NCBI GenBank assembly: GCA_017347445.1
Contig: AP021856.1
Span: 938,613 to 1,002,612 of the forward strand
Length of the DNA: 64,000 bases
Reading direction: 5' to 3'
From: Candidatus Brocadia pituitae
Lineage (GTDB): Bacteria; Planctomycetota; Brocadiia; Brocadiales; Brocadiaceae
Shown here: one piece after another, positions 15,929 through 23,838 of the stretch
How positions within the stretch are numbered: position 1 is the stretch's first letter
Layout: each line of letters starts with the position of its first letter
Made by a program: the position numbers and the translations under genes
Notes under the pieces: model-generated
Told to the model about the DNA's origin: nothing
The model's database searches: none
Seen by the model: only the letters and a program-made list of their open reading frames with translations

Positions 15929-16224
15929 ACAATAAAATCCTTCATGATCTCATTTCTAAATTCTTCTGAAACTTCCGACAAATTTACAATGTCTACCTTA
16001 TAGGGGATATTTAAATTTTCTATCTTTTCTTTGAGGAGGGTAATCGGCTTTTCATCAAACCGGCCAGCCGGTATGATTCCTATGTCAACATCAGAAGATA
16101 GGTGATTATTGCCCCTTGCACGGGAGCCGAAAAGTATTATTTTTACCCTTTCATTTTTTAATGACGTCGTCACCGTTTCTTTCAATGCACGGAGACACTC
16201 TCTATCGGCTTTTGTTTTTTCCAT
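15916..16224 (-). CDS. MNT-type minimal nucleotidyltransferase (antitoxin of HEPN/MNT)
   Basis: I take the start at the internal ATG (16224), since the upstream codons are not part of the family. The protein has the nucleotidyltransferase motif GSRARG followed by SDVDIGII (metal-binding Asp pair) and a third acidic residue in KVDIVNL. MNT proteins neutralise HEPN RNases by AMPylation. The HEPN partner directly downstream is truncated, so this gene may be an orphan antitoxin. It is divergent from era. Confidence 0.8.
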   Translation of the reverse strand: MEKTKADRECLRALKETVTTSLKNERVKIILFGSRARGNNHLSSDVDIGIIPAGRFDEKPITLLKEKIENLNIPYKVDIVNLSEVSEEFRNEIMKDFIVWKD

Positions 16225-16362
16225 CGGTTGTATTATTAAAAGACTTGATTCAATATAAGGCAAAGTATAGAATTTATCAGGCAAACACGACACTTGACGT
16301 CTCAAATACAATCATAATCGATATTAACCTTTGTATGCAAGGAATTTTGGTAGAGGTATTTT

Positions 16363-17262
16363 ATGCAACCAGACAAAAAACCTTTTAAATCCGGATATGT
16401 TGCTATCGCTGGCAGACCGAACGTGGGGAAGTCGACCATGATCAACGATTTTATGGATTGTAAATTATCCATCGTTACGCCGAAACCTCAGACGACCCGG
16501 AAAAAAATTATGGGGGTACTAACCAGGGAAGACTATCAGATCGTCTTTTACGATACCCCGGGTATTATGAATCCGGAATATGAATTACAGGAATACATGG
16601 TAAAAACTGCCTATGATGCCATAGAAGATGCAGACGTGATCCTGTTCCTGGCGGAGCCATTTAAACCACCTGCTACCCTGGACAAGAAAATATTTGAAAG
16701 GTTATCACACTTCCATATACCCGTGATTTTGGCTATTAATAAGGTAGATCTGGTGGAAAAGGACAGTCTGATACCCATCATTTCTGCATATGACCAGCAG
16801 TTCAAATTTACTGAGATTGTGCCGGTTTCTGCCTTAAAGGGGACTAACCTCGATCTGATGCTTTCTCTTATTGTGAAATATCTGCCCGAAGGAGAACCTT
16901 TTTATCCGGAAGATTACATGACCGATTACAACGAACGCTTCCTCGCTTCTGAAATCATCAGGGAAAAGGTCTTCGAGTTTTACGGGGAGGAAATCCCCTA
17001 TTCCACCACGGTTGAAATTGAGGAGTTCAAAGAACGCGAGGCTGGCAAGGATTTTATCAAGGCCATAATCTATGTAGAACGTGACTCACAAAAGGGCATT
17101 ATTATCGGTGAAAACGGCAAGGCTATCAAGCGGGTTGGGGTCATCGCCAGGGAAGAGATCGAGAAACAAATTGGCCGGAAGGTATTTCTCGAACTCCGGG
17201 TCAAGGTGATGGAAAAATGGCGGAAAGATAAAAGCAAACTCCATAAGCTGGGATACAAGTAG
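16363..17262 (+). CDS. era: GTPase Era
   Basis: Era binds 16S rRNA and assists 30S subunit maturation. The 299 residues show G1 GRPNVGKST (residues 17-25), G2 in PQTTRKKIMG, G3 DTPG, G4 NKVD and G5 SALKG, followed by a C-terminal KH domain with GIIIGENGKAIKRVG. All parts are present at normal length. The next 300 bases downstream hold repeats and a vsr fragment. Confidence 0.97.
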   Translation: MQPDKKPFKSGYVAIAGRPNVGKSTMINDFMDCKLSIVTPKPQTTRKKIMGVLTREDYQIVFYDTPGIMNPEYELQEYMVKTAYDAIEDADVILFLAEPFKPPATLDKKIFERLSHFHIPVILAINKVDLVEKDSLIPIISAYDQQFKFTEIVPVSALKGTNLDLMLSLIVKYLPEGEPFYPEDYMTDYNERFLASEIIREKVFEFYGEEIPYSTTVEIEEFKEREAGKDFIKAIIYVERDSQKGIIIGENGKAIKRVGVIAREEIEKQIGRKVFLELRVKVMEKWRKDKSKLHKLGYK

Positions 17263-17581
17263 TGGTGTTTGAAGGAATTTTACTTTTTGTAAGTGTTTTA
17301 CTTCCAAAATTTTTCTCCGTGCCCTTCGTGGTCTTTGTGGTTAAAATCTTTTTGGTTGTAGTAATAAAGAAAATGCCTGATTATCAGGAAAACTAAAATC
17401 CGTGGCAGATGTCCATAATAAGGAAACCAGAAGTTATAATATGTCCATGATCAGGAGCAAGGACACACCTGCCAGACCTGCAGGCGGGAAACCGGAAATC
17501 ACCGTCAGAAAATTCCTTATAAATTAAAGTTTTTAAATATGGTTCTTATCCCAATTAATCAATGAAATGAGGGAAGGAAAG
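17263..17581. other. Gap after era with repeats and a vsr fragment
   Basis: The first part holds a common intergenic repeat (CCGTGCCCTTCGTGGTCTTTGTGG, near 17319-17342). From 17402 a fragment of a vsr gene follows (listed separately). No complete gene is visible. Confidence 0.6.
17402..17527 (+). pseudogene. vsr 5' fragment, copy 1
   Basis: Starting at GTG, this reads VADVHNKETRSYNMSMIRSKDT, then an in-frame seven-residue insertion (PARPAGG, encoded by a small palindromic sequence), then KPEITVRKFL and a stop. It matches the first 33 residues of the intact Vsr gene at 18817, at both DNA and protein level. The rest of the gene is missing. One of three vsr 5' ends within 1.5 kb. Confidence 0.8.
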
Positions 17582-17827
17582 ATGAATACTGAACAGTTAT
17601 TAGACAGAATCACCATTAATCCTGAAGTGATGGTTGGTAAACCTACCATCAGAGGTTTGAGAATCACGGTTGAGCAGATTTTGAAGACATTAGCTGGCGG
17701 GATTACGACCCAGGAACTTCTTGGAGATTACCCTGAATTAGAACCCGGAGATATTCAAGCCGTTTTACTCTATGCGGCTGAGTTAGTGGGCGAAGAACAA
17801 GTATTTGAAGTTGGTAAAGGTGCTTAA
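17582..17827 (+). CDS. DUF433 antitoxin, module 1
   Basis: A DUF433 protein with ITINPEVMVGKPTIRGLRITVEQIL and DYPELEPGDIQAVLLYAAEL, a winged or helix-turn-helix antitoxin of the VapB type. I choose the ATG at 17582, preceded by GAAGGAAAG, over the ATG at 17567. The DUF5615 toxin gene follows after two bases. One of three such modules in the window. Confidence 0.85.
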   Translation: MNTEQLLDRITINPEVMVGKPTIRGLRITVEQILKTLAGGITTQELLGDYPELEPGDIQAVLLYAAELVGEEQVFEVGKGA

Positions 17828-17829
17828 CA

Positions 17830-18192
17830 GTGGAGCAAATAAAGTTAAAATTCTTAGACGATGTCAGGGTAGGCAAAAAGGCAGAAAAATGGCTTGCGAA
17901 TCAGGGATATGATACAACGAGCGTGAGGGATATAGATCCGCGCCTCCCTGACAAAGAAATATTGGAAATTGCCGTCTCAGAGAAACGAATGGTTGTTACT
18001 ATGGATAAGGATTTTGGGGAATTAATCTATAATTCAGGATTATTGCATGGAGGAGTTTTACTGCTACGACTCGAAGATGCGAAGTCTGATGAAAAAATAA
18101 AAATCGTAGAAAATATTTTAGTGAAATATGCCGACAAGTTGCCAAATAAATTCTGCGTTTATAAGAATGGAAGACTGAGAATCAGAAAATAG
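17830..18192 (+). CDS. DUF5615 PIN-like toxin, module 1
   Basis: The 120-residue PIN-like protein starts at GTG. It has the family pattern LKFLDDVRVGKKAEKWL, GYDTTSVRDIDPRLPDKEIL, and VVTMDKDFGEL with the conserved acidic residues of the presumed RNase centre. It is directly downstream of its DUF433 partner, and the pair is a type II toxin-antitoxin module by context. Confidence 0.83.
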   Translation: MEQIKLKFLDDVRVGKKAEKWLANQGYDTTSVRDIDPRLPDKEILEIAVSEKRMVVTMDKDFGELIYNSGLLHGGVLLLRLEDAKSDEKIKIVENILVKYADKLPNKFCVYKNGRLRIRK

Positions 18193-18243
18193 AAGTCATA
18201 GTCAGAAAACGAAAATCTTCAATTATTAAATAGAAAAAAGTTC

Positions 18244-18324
18244 ATGGCTGATGTTCATAACAAGAAAACCAGAAGTTATAATATGTCCATGATCAGGGGC
18301 AAGGACACAAAAAAAGACATTTAG
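18244..18324 (+). pseudogene. vsr 5' fragment, copy 2
   Basis: The 26-codon frame MADVHNKKTRSYNMSMIRGK followed by DTKKDI and a stop repeats the first 22 residues of Vsr almost exactly. It sits just after the DUF5615 gene and just before hicB. Confidence 0.8.
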
Positions 18325-18344
18325 AAATCAATAGAGGTGATTCT

Positions 18345-18548
18345 ATGAAGCTAAAAGTGGTAGTTCATACGGCAGAGGAAGGTGGTTATTGGGCGGAAGT
18401 TCCTGCTATCCCAGGCTGTTTTACACAGGGTGATACATGGGAAGAATTATTGCAGAATATATATGAAGCAATCGAGGCATGTCTTTCGGTTGAAGTTGAA
18501 AGTGTTCAAATAAAACCGGACGACAAGGTGCTGGAAATTGCTGTATGA
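18345..18548 (+). CDS. hicB: HicB-family antitoxin
   Basis: A 67-residue protein with the HicB fold pattern LKVVVHTAEEGGYWAEVPAIPGCFTQGDTWEELLQNIYEAI, the partial RNase H-like domain that binds HicA. A C-terminal DNA-binding domain is lacking, as in short HicB forms. Its stop codon overlaps the hicA start by four bases. Confidence 0.88.
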   Translation: MKLKVVVHTAEEGGYWAEVPAIPGCFTQGDTWEELLQNIYEAIEACLSVEVESVQIKPDDKVLEIAV

Positions 18549-18751
18549 AAAGTATCTCTGGTAAGAATTTATGCAAAATGCTGGAAAAGAAAGGCTGGGA
18601 GTTAAAAACAATCCGTGGAAGTCACCATGTGTATATGAAGGCAGGAAGGAAAGAACGGATAAGCGTTCCGGTTCATGGGAATAAAGATTTAAAAGTAGGT
18701 TTGCTAAGAGCAATCATGAAAATTGCCGAAATAGAAGATAATGAATTGTAG
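18545..18751 (+). CDS. hicA: HicA-family mRNA interferase toxin
   Basis: A 68-residue dsRBD-like toxin with SGKNLCKMLEKKGWELKTIRGSHHVYMK, where the catalytic His in GSHHV is present, and VPVHGNKDLKVGLLRAIMK. The family cleaves mRNA. The gene overlaps hicB (ATGA). Here the antitoxin comes first, reverse of the classic hicAB order but common for this subgroup. Confidence 0.9.
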   Translation: MKSISGKNLCKMLEKKGWELKTIRGSHHVYMKAGRKERISVPVHGNKDLKVGLLRAIMKIAEIEDNEL

Positions 18752-18816
18752 TTGGTTGCTTGAAGAATGAGCTGCTTTTAAACTAACAAATTCATGAAAC
18801 AGGAAAAGGAAGATTC

Positions 18817-19233
18817 ATGGCGGACGTTCACAACAAGAAAACCAGAAGTTATAATATGTCCATGATCAGGAGCAAGGACACAAAACCGGAAATCATCGTC
18901 AGGAAATTCCTCTTTGGTAATGGTTTCCGGTATAAACTTCATGATAAAATGCTGCCTGGCAAGCCAGACCTTGTCTTCCCGAAATATAAAACGGTTGTAT
19001 TTATCCATGGTTGCTTCTGGCATGGTCATGAGGGCTGTAAATATTTCGTAGTACCCAAAACACGGACGAAATGGTGGCTGAATAAAATTAACCGGAATAA
19101 ACAGCTTGATGCTGAAAACGCAGGCAAATTAAAAAAGCTGGGCTGGAAAATCTTAACTGTGTTTGAGTGCAAATTGAAACTTGGTAACATGGGAAAAACC
19201 CTGAATCAGTTAGCAATTAGATTAACAAAATGA
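18817..19233 (+). CDS. vsr: Very short patch repair endonuclease Vsr
   Basis: Vsr nicks DNA 5' of T:G mismatches formed by deamination of 5-methylcytosine. The 138-residue protein keeps RSYNMSMIRSKDTKPEIIVRK, PGKPDLVFP with catalytic Asp51, and IHGCFWHGHEGCKY with His64, His69 and His71 and the zinc cysteines. The numbering agrees with E. coli Vsr. It overlaps the methyltransferase gene by four bases, the classical pairing. Two fragments of its own 5' end lie upstream. Confidence 0.95.
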   Translation: MADVHNKKTRSYNMSMIRSKDTKPEIIVRKFLFGNGFRYKLHDKMLPGKPDLVFPKYKTVVFIHGCFWHGHEGCKYFVVPKTRTKWWLNKINRNKQLDAENAGKLKKLGWKILTVFECKLKLGNMGKTLNQLAIRLTK

Positions 19234-20453
19234 GATTTATTGATTTATTTGCAGGGGCAGGTGGTTTTGCAGAAGGTTTCAAAAGGGCTGGTTTTGAACC
19301 TGTAGCTCATGTTGAAATTGATCCCGCCGCATGTTTTACCCTAAAAACAAGGCTTTCCTACCATTATCTCAAAGAAAATAACAAGCTTGGTATTTATATC
19401 AAATACCTTAAAGGAGAAATAAGCAGAGAGCAACTTTATTCGATTATCCCTTTCAGTATGCTGGAATCTGTAATTAATCTGTCTATCAGTGATGAAAATA
19501 ACTCTAAGATTTTTCAGATAATAGAAAGACTAAATGGTAAAAAAGATATTGATATTATAGTGGGTGGACCTCCATGCCAGGCATATTCCCTGGTTGGCCG
19601 GGCGCGTGACAAAAATGGAATGCAGGGGGATCCGAGAAATTATCTATACGTTCAGTATGGAAGATTTCTTAAGAAGTACAATCCGAAAATGTTCGTTTTT
19701 GAAAATGTGATCGGGCTATTGTCTGCGGAAAATGGAAAGTATTTTAAGAATATCCAGTCATATTTCAAACATTTTGGATATGTTGTAGAACCATTCATAG
19801 TAAACGCGAATGAATTCGGAGTGCTTCAGAATAGAAGGAGAATAATAATCATAGGGTGGAAGAAAGACCTGAATGCTCCTATTGGCAATCTGGCTAATCA
19901 ATGCAACTTCAAATATAAAGTGGAATCAATTTTTAAAGACCTACCAAAATTACATGCAGGCGGAGGCATAGACAAATATCTTACCTATACCACAGAAATT
20001 AACGAGTATCTGTATTTTGCAAAAATAAGAAATGGTTTTGATGTCCTGACGCAACACGTTACAAGATCACACACAGAGCAGGATAAAGAAATTTACAGAA
20101 TTACAGTTGAAAAATGGAAAAGAAACAAGGAAAGACTTGATTATAACGATCTTCCGGAAAGGCTTAAAACCCATAATAACAGGAATGCTTTCCTTGACAG
20201 ATTCAAGGTTGTAGCTGATAACATGTCGTATTCACAAACAGTTGTAGCACATATTGCCAAAGACGGGCACTATTACATTCATCCTGATATAGAACAGAAT
20301 CGTTCAATCTCAGTTCGTGAGGCTGCCAGGCTTCAGTCATTTCCTGACGATTATTATTTTGAAGGAATTAAAGAGGGACAAAACAGAATTCCCTCTTATA
20401 GACAGATCGGCAATGCTATAATGCCTCTTATTGCTGGAAAATTTGCCGCATAG
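19230..20453 (+). CDS. dcm: DNA (cytosine-5-)-methyltransferase
   Basis: This C5 methyltransferase of 407 residues has motif I DLFAGAGGFAEGF (residues 5-17), motif IV GGPPCQAYS with catalytic Cys116, motif VI FENVIGLL (about 157-164), motif VIII QNRRRIIIIG and the C-terminal RQIGNAIMPL of motif X. An 80-residue insertion between motifs I and IV is longer than in small Dcm proteins. It is coupled to vsr. In this island it could serve as the modification arm for the HNH nuclease or act as the DISARM methyltransferase DrmMII; the target sequence is unknown. Confidence 0.92.
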   Translation: MRFIDLFAGAGGFAEGFKRAGFEPVAHVEIDPAACFTLKTRLSYHYLKENNKLGIYIKYLKGEISREQLYSIIPFSMLESVINLSISDENNSKIFQIIERLNGKKDIDIIVGGPPCQAYSLVGRARDKNGMQGDPRNYLYVQYGRFLKKYNPKMFVFENVIGLLSAENGKYFKNIQSYFKHFGYVVEPFIVNANEFGVLQNRRRIIIIGWKKDLNAPIGNLANQCNFKYKVESIFKDLPKLHAGGGIDKYLTYTTEINEYLYFAKIRNGFDVLTQHVTRSHTEQDKEIYRITVEKWKRNKERLDYNDLPERLKTHNNRNAFLDRFKVVADNMSYSQTVVAHIAKDGHYYIHPDIEQNRSISVREAARLQSFPDDYYFEGIKEGQNRIPSYRQIGNAIMPLIAGKFAA

Positions 20454-20462
20454 TTTTTTACC

Positions 20463-20735
20463 ATGACAGAATTATTGGAAAAATGTTTAACTGAATGGAA
20501 TTGCAAAATTGAATGCAGATGCAATTTTGAAGCATCACAACAAAAGAGAATTTTGAAAGAGAAAAAAGAAGCCAATGTTACAATTGTTTTAAGAGGTAAT
20601 AATGGAAGATATTTTATTGAAGAATACAAAGGCAAAACAATGTATCCAGCAGTTTACAAAGTATTCTATGAAGAACCTTCTTATGAAATTACAGAAGAAG
20701 AATATCAACGCTGGCTAAATAAAAAATCAAAATAA
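20463..20735 (+). CDS. Small protein in the methyltransferase/HNH operon, unknown
   Basis: I do not recognise this 90-residue protein. It is mixed alpha/beta and charged, with VTIVLRGNNGRYFIEEYKGK and EEEYQRWL near the end. It starts nine bases after the methyltransferase and ends twelve bases before the HNH gene, so it belongs to the same transcript. A regulatory or specificity role is possible but unsupported. Confidence 0.65.
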   Translation: MTELLEKCLTEWNCKIECRCNFEASQQKRILKEKKEANVTIVLRGNNGRYFIEEYKGKTMYPAVYKVFYEEPSYEITEEEYQRWLNKKSK

Positions 20736-20747
20736 CATTTAAAAAAT

Positions 20748-21518
20748 ATGGCAACCAATCTTTGGACAAGGGATGGGTTAATACTTGCTTTTAATCTTTA
20801 CCTGAAATTGCCATTTGGTAAAATGCACAGTCGTACTCCAGAGATTATTCATTTAGCTAACATTATTGGAAGAACACCAGATTCAGTTGCAATTCGCCTG
20901 ACAAATTTTGCACATATTGACCCTTATCATCAACAAAGAGGAGTTAAAGGAATGTCAGGAGGAAGAAAACAAGTTGAACCTATTTGGAATGAATTTATCA
21001 ACGATAAGGATAAACTGGTTTTTGAAAGTGAAAAGATTTTAGCAGAAAAAGAAAACATGACAATTGAAACAAAGTTTTCTGAAATTCTTCACGACACTAA
21101 AGACCTGAAAGGCGAAAACAAAATCAGAGAAGTAAAAACAAGAATCAATCAAAATTTTTTCAGGCAAGTTGTAATTGCAAATTATTCAGGAAAATGTGCA
21201 ATTACCGGAATTGATATTCCAGACTTGCTTGTAGCAAGTCACATTATTCCCTGGTCGAAAAATGAAGAAGAAAGATTAAATCCGGAAAACGGAATTTGTT
21301 TTTGTGCTTTATATGACAAGGCATTTGATAAAGGATATATCGCTATCACAGAAAAGTATGAAATCTTAATTTCGGCAGCTTTGAAGAAAAAAGAAAAAGA
21401 AGATTATTATTCAAAATACTTTTCTCATTTGTCTGGAACTAAATTATCGCTTCCTAAAAAATATCATCCAAAAAAAGATTTTCTCCAATATCATCTTGAT
21501 TCAATTTTCAAAGGGTAG
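20748..21518 (+). CDS. HNH endonuclease, restriction-type
   Basis: The 256-residue protein has a C-terminal HNH nuclease: CAITGIDIPDLLVASHIIPW (His and metal-binding residues), EERLNPENGICFCALYDKAFDKGYI. The N-terminal half (HSRTPEIIHLANIIGRTPDSVAIRLTNF) looks like a DNA-recognition helix region found in HNH restriction enzymes. It lies in an operon with the C5 methyltransferase and Vsr, so a type II-like restriction-modification role is likely. Confidence 0.85.
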   Translation: MATNLWTRDGLILAFNLYLKLPFGKMHSRTPEIIHLANIIGRTPDSVAIRLTNFAHIDPYHQQRGVKGMSGGRKQVEPIWNEFINDKDKLVFESEKILAEKENMTIETKFSEILHDTKDLKGENKIREVKTRINQNFFRQVVIANYSGKCAITGIDIPDLLVASHIIPWSKNEEERLNPENGICFCALYDKAFDKGYIAITEKYEILISAALKKKEKEDYYSKYFSHLSGTKLSLPKKYHPKKDFLQYHLDSIFKG

Positions 21519-21531
21519 ATTTTCAGTGTGA

Positions 21532-21714
21532 GGGATTGAAGAAGAAATTCTTTTTGCTGGATCGGTATTGTATTTTGGGCAAAAAGATTGTAGTGAAAAG
21601 CTCGGCACGAAGGGATATGTCCAAGTAATTTCTTCAGATTTGAATTTCACCCAATCGGGCTTTCAAATTGATGAATCGGGCAATGTTGCTTCAGCAACTT
21701 CATTACAGCATTGA
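21532..21714 (+). other. Unidentified reading-frame remnant before the helicase
   Basis: An open stretch without a start codon reads GIEEEILFAGSVLYFGQKD and continues for about 60 codons, overlapping the helicase start in another frame. It has coding-like composition but I cannot name it. It may be what is left of a deleted gene or of the missing helicase N-terminus. Confidence 0.35.
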
Positions 21715-23836
21715 AACACGAAACTGGATAATTGAAAATGGAAACATAACCGGACTGAAAGATGCAACAATTCCAGATATAAATGATAGCACAACATGGA
21801 AAACCGGTCTTGGTTCCTGGAGGCCTTTTCAGCTTGCATTTATTCTGATGAATCTGAATTCTATGCTAGATGCAAACCACCCCGACAGAGAAATGGTAGA
21901 CTTGATTTGGTTTCCTACTGGTGGAGGAAAAACAGAAGCATATCTGGGTTTATCTGCATTTACAATTTTCCTGAAAAGATTGAAGGATAAAAACGATGCA
22001 GGCACAACAGTAATAATGCGATACACATTGCGTTTGCTGACAGCACAACAATTTCAGAGAGCAGCCTCTTTGATTTGTGCCTGTGATAAAATCAGAAAAG
22101 AAAATGAGGAAGAGTTGGGAACAGCAAGAATTTCAATCGGGCTTTGGGTGGGAGAAAGTTTAACACCGACTTATCGTGAAGATGCAAGAAAAATATTTAA
22201 AAAGATGGAACTAGGCAGAGAAGAAGATAATCCTTTCGTTGTTCAGAAATGTCCCTGGTGCGGTTCTCAAATGGGTTATCTGAAAGATGAAAAGCGAAAT
22301 AAAGTAAAAGGTTATAAAAGAAAAAAAGTTGGAACAACAGAAACTATCATTTACCAATGTGACAATTCGGAATGTAATTTTTCAAAAACTGATTTCAATT
22401 TACCCTTGTTTGTTATTGATGAAGACATTTATGATAATCCCCCTACTTTGTTAATCGGAACAGTTGACAAGTTTGCAATGCTCACATGGAGACCTGAAGC
22501 GAGAACGCTTTTTGGTTTTAGAGATACTGGGGAAAGATTATCACCACCAGAGCTAATTATTCAGGATGAGTTACATCTGATTTCGGGGCCGCTGGGTTCA
22601 ATGGTTGGATTGTATGAAACAATGATTGAAGAACTTTGTACAGCAAATAATGTAAAGCCAAAAATTATCGCATCAACAGCAACAATCAGCAGGGCAAAAG
22701 AACAAATCGATTCCCTTTACGGCAGAGGAACACAGGATGTAAATATTTTTCCGGCTCAATGTTTAAGTGCTGGTGATTCATTCTTTGCATACGAGGATAA
22801 TGCAAGCACAGGCAGATTGTATGTGGGCATATTTGCATCGGCATTGCCTTCTCATGCAACAGCACAGGTTAGAGTTTTATCCGCACTGCTTCAATCAGTC
22901 AAATCAATACCTGTAGCAGACGAAATGGAACGAGACCCTTATTGGACAGCATTGACTTACTTTAATAGTATCCGTGAGTTAGGTCATGCGGCAACTTTGA
23001 TCAGAGCAGATATAAGCGAATACCTTTATTCAATGTGGATCAGAAAAGGTATTAAGGGTGATGAAAAGAGATTTATCAATAAGGATATTGAGTTAACCAG
23101 TCGAATTAATAGCATGGATATTCCAGAATATCTTGAAGAATTATCAAAATCCTATCAAAAAGAAAAGTATCCTGTGGATGTTTGCCTTGCAACAAATATG
23201 ATTTCGGTTGGTGTTGATATTCAACGACTAGGCTTAATGACTGTAATTGGCCAACCAAAAACAACGTCTGAATATATTCAGGCAACAAGCCGTGTTGGCC
23301 GTTCTAAGAAGGGACCCGGACTTGTTTTTACAATTTACAATTGTTCCAAGCCAAGAGACCGTTCCCATTTTGAACACTTTCAGGAATACCATTCAAAAAT
23401 TTATAGCAAGGTTGAACCAACAAGTGTAACACCCTTTTCAGCACCGGCTAGAGAAAGAGCATTACATGCAATCTTAATTGGATTGATACGATTTTATTCA
23501 GAGCAAAGCAGAAATTCTCCAAAACCTTTTCCTGCAAGTGAAACAATAGAGAGAGTGAAGCAGATAATTTTTGACAGAGTGAATTTGATTGACGATGTTG
23601 AGTATGAAAAAACGCTTGAACTAATTGAAGGAAAATTGGAGTATTGGAAAAATGAATTGCCGTTAATTTATGGTTCATTCGGACAAACGACAAACATTCC
23701 ACTGATGTACCCGGCCGGAACAAATCCGCCAGAAGATATTAAAGAAAGGGCATGGTCAACGCCAACATCAATGAGAAATGTTGATTCAACCTGTGATGCA
23801 ATCGTAATAACTGACTACATAAACATTGACAACTAA
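21668..23836 (+). CDS. DISARM DrmA-like helicase, probably N-terminally truncated
   Basis: The 722-residue SF2 helicase has Walker A PTGGGKTEAYLG (residues 83-94), DExH box IIQDELHLI (about 298), motif III STATISRA (about 338), a C-terminal helicase domain with CLATNMISVGVDIQRL and motif VI QATSRVGRS (about 540). A zinc-knuckle-like insertion CPWCGSQM...CDNSEC lies between. In larger relatives I recall several hundred residues before the NRAMLLQQLHYS block with which this protein starts, so the N-terminal half is probably missing. The gene is followed two bases later by DrmB, the DISARM partner. Function as an intact defence helicase is therefore doubtful. Confidence 0.75.
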   Translation: MMNRAMLLQQLHYSIETRNWIIENGNITGLKDATIPDINDSTTWKTGLGSWRPFQLAFILMNLNSMLDANHPDREMVDLIWFPTGGGKTEAYLGLSAFTIFLKRLKDKNDAGTTVIMRYTLRLLTAQQFQRAASLICACDKIRKENEEELGTARISIGLWVGESLTPTYREDARKIFKKMELGREEDNPFVVQKCPWCGSQMGYLKDEKRNKVKGYKRKKVGTTETIIYQCDNSECNFSKTDFNLPLFVIDEDIYDNPPTLLIGTVDKFAMLTWRPEARTLFGFRDTGERLSPPELIIQDELHLISGPLGSMVGLYETMIEELCTANNVKPKIIASTATISRAKEQIDSLYGRGTQDVNIFPAQCLSAGDSFFAYEDNASTGRLYVGIFASALPSHATAQVRVLSALLQSVKSIPVADEMERDPYWTALTYFNSIRELGHAATLIRADISEYLYSMWIRKGIKGDEKRFINKDIELTSRINSMDIPEYLEELSKSYQKEKYPVDVCLATNMISVGVDIQRLGLMTVIGQPKTTSEYIQATSRVGRSKKGPGLVFTIYNCSKPRDRSHFEHFQEYHSKIYSKVEPTSVTPFSAPARERALHAILIGLIRFYSEQSRNSPKPFPASETIERVKQIIFDRVNLIDDVEYEKTLELIEGKLEYWKNELPLIYGSFGQTTNIPLMYPAGTNPPEDIKERAWSTPTSMRNVDSTCDAIVITDYINIDN

Positions 23837-23838
23837 CT

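Noticed and set aside
17582-18192. Module 1 as a classical VapBC pair
   Set aside because: The proteins fit DUF433 and DUF5615 better than canonical VapB and VapC; PIN-like RNase activity is assumed only at family level.
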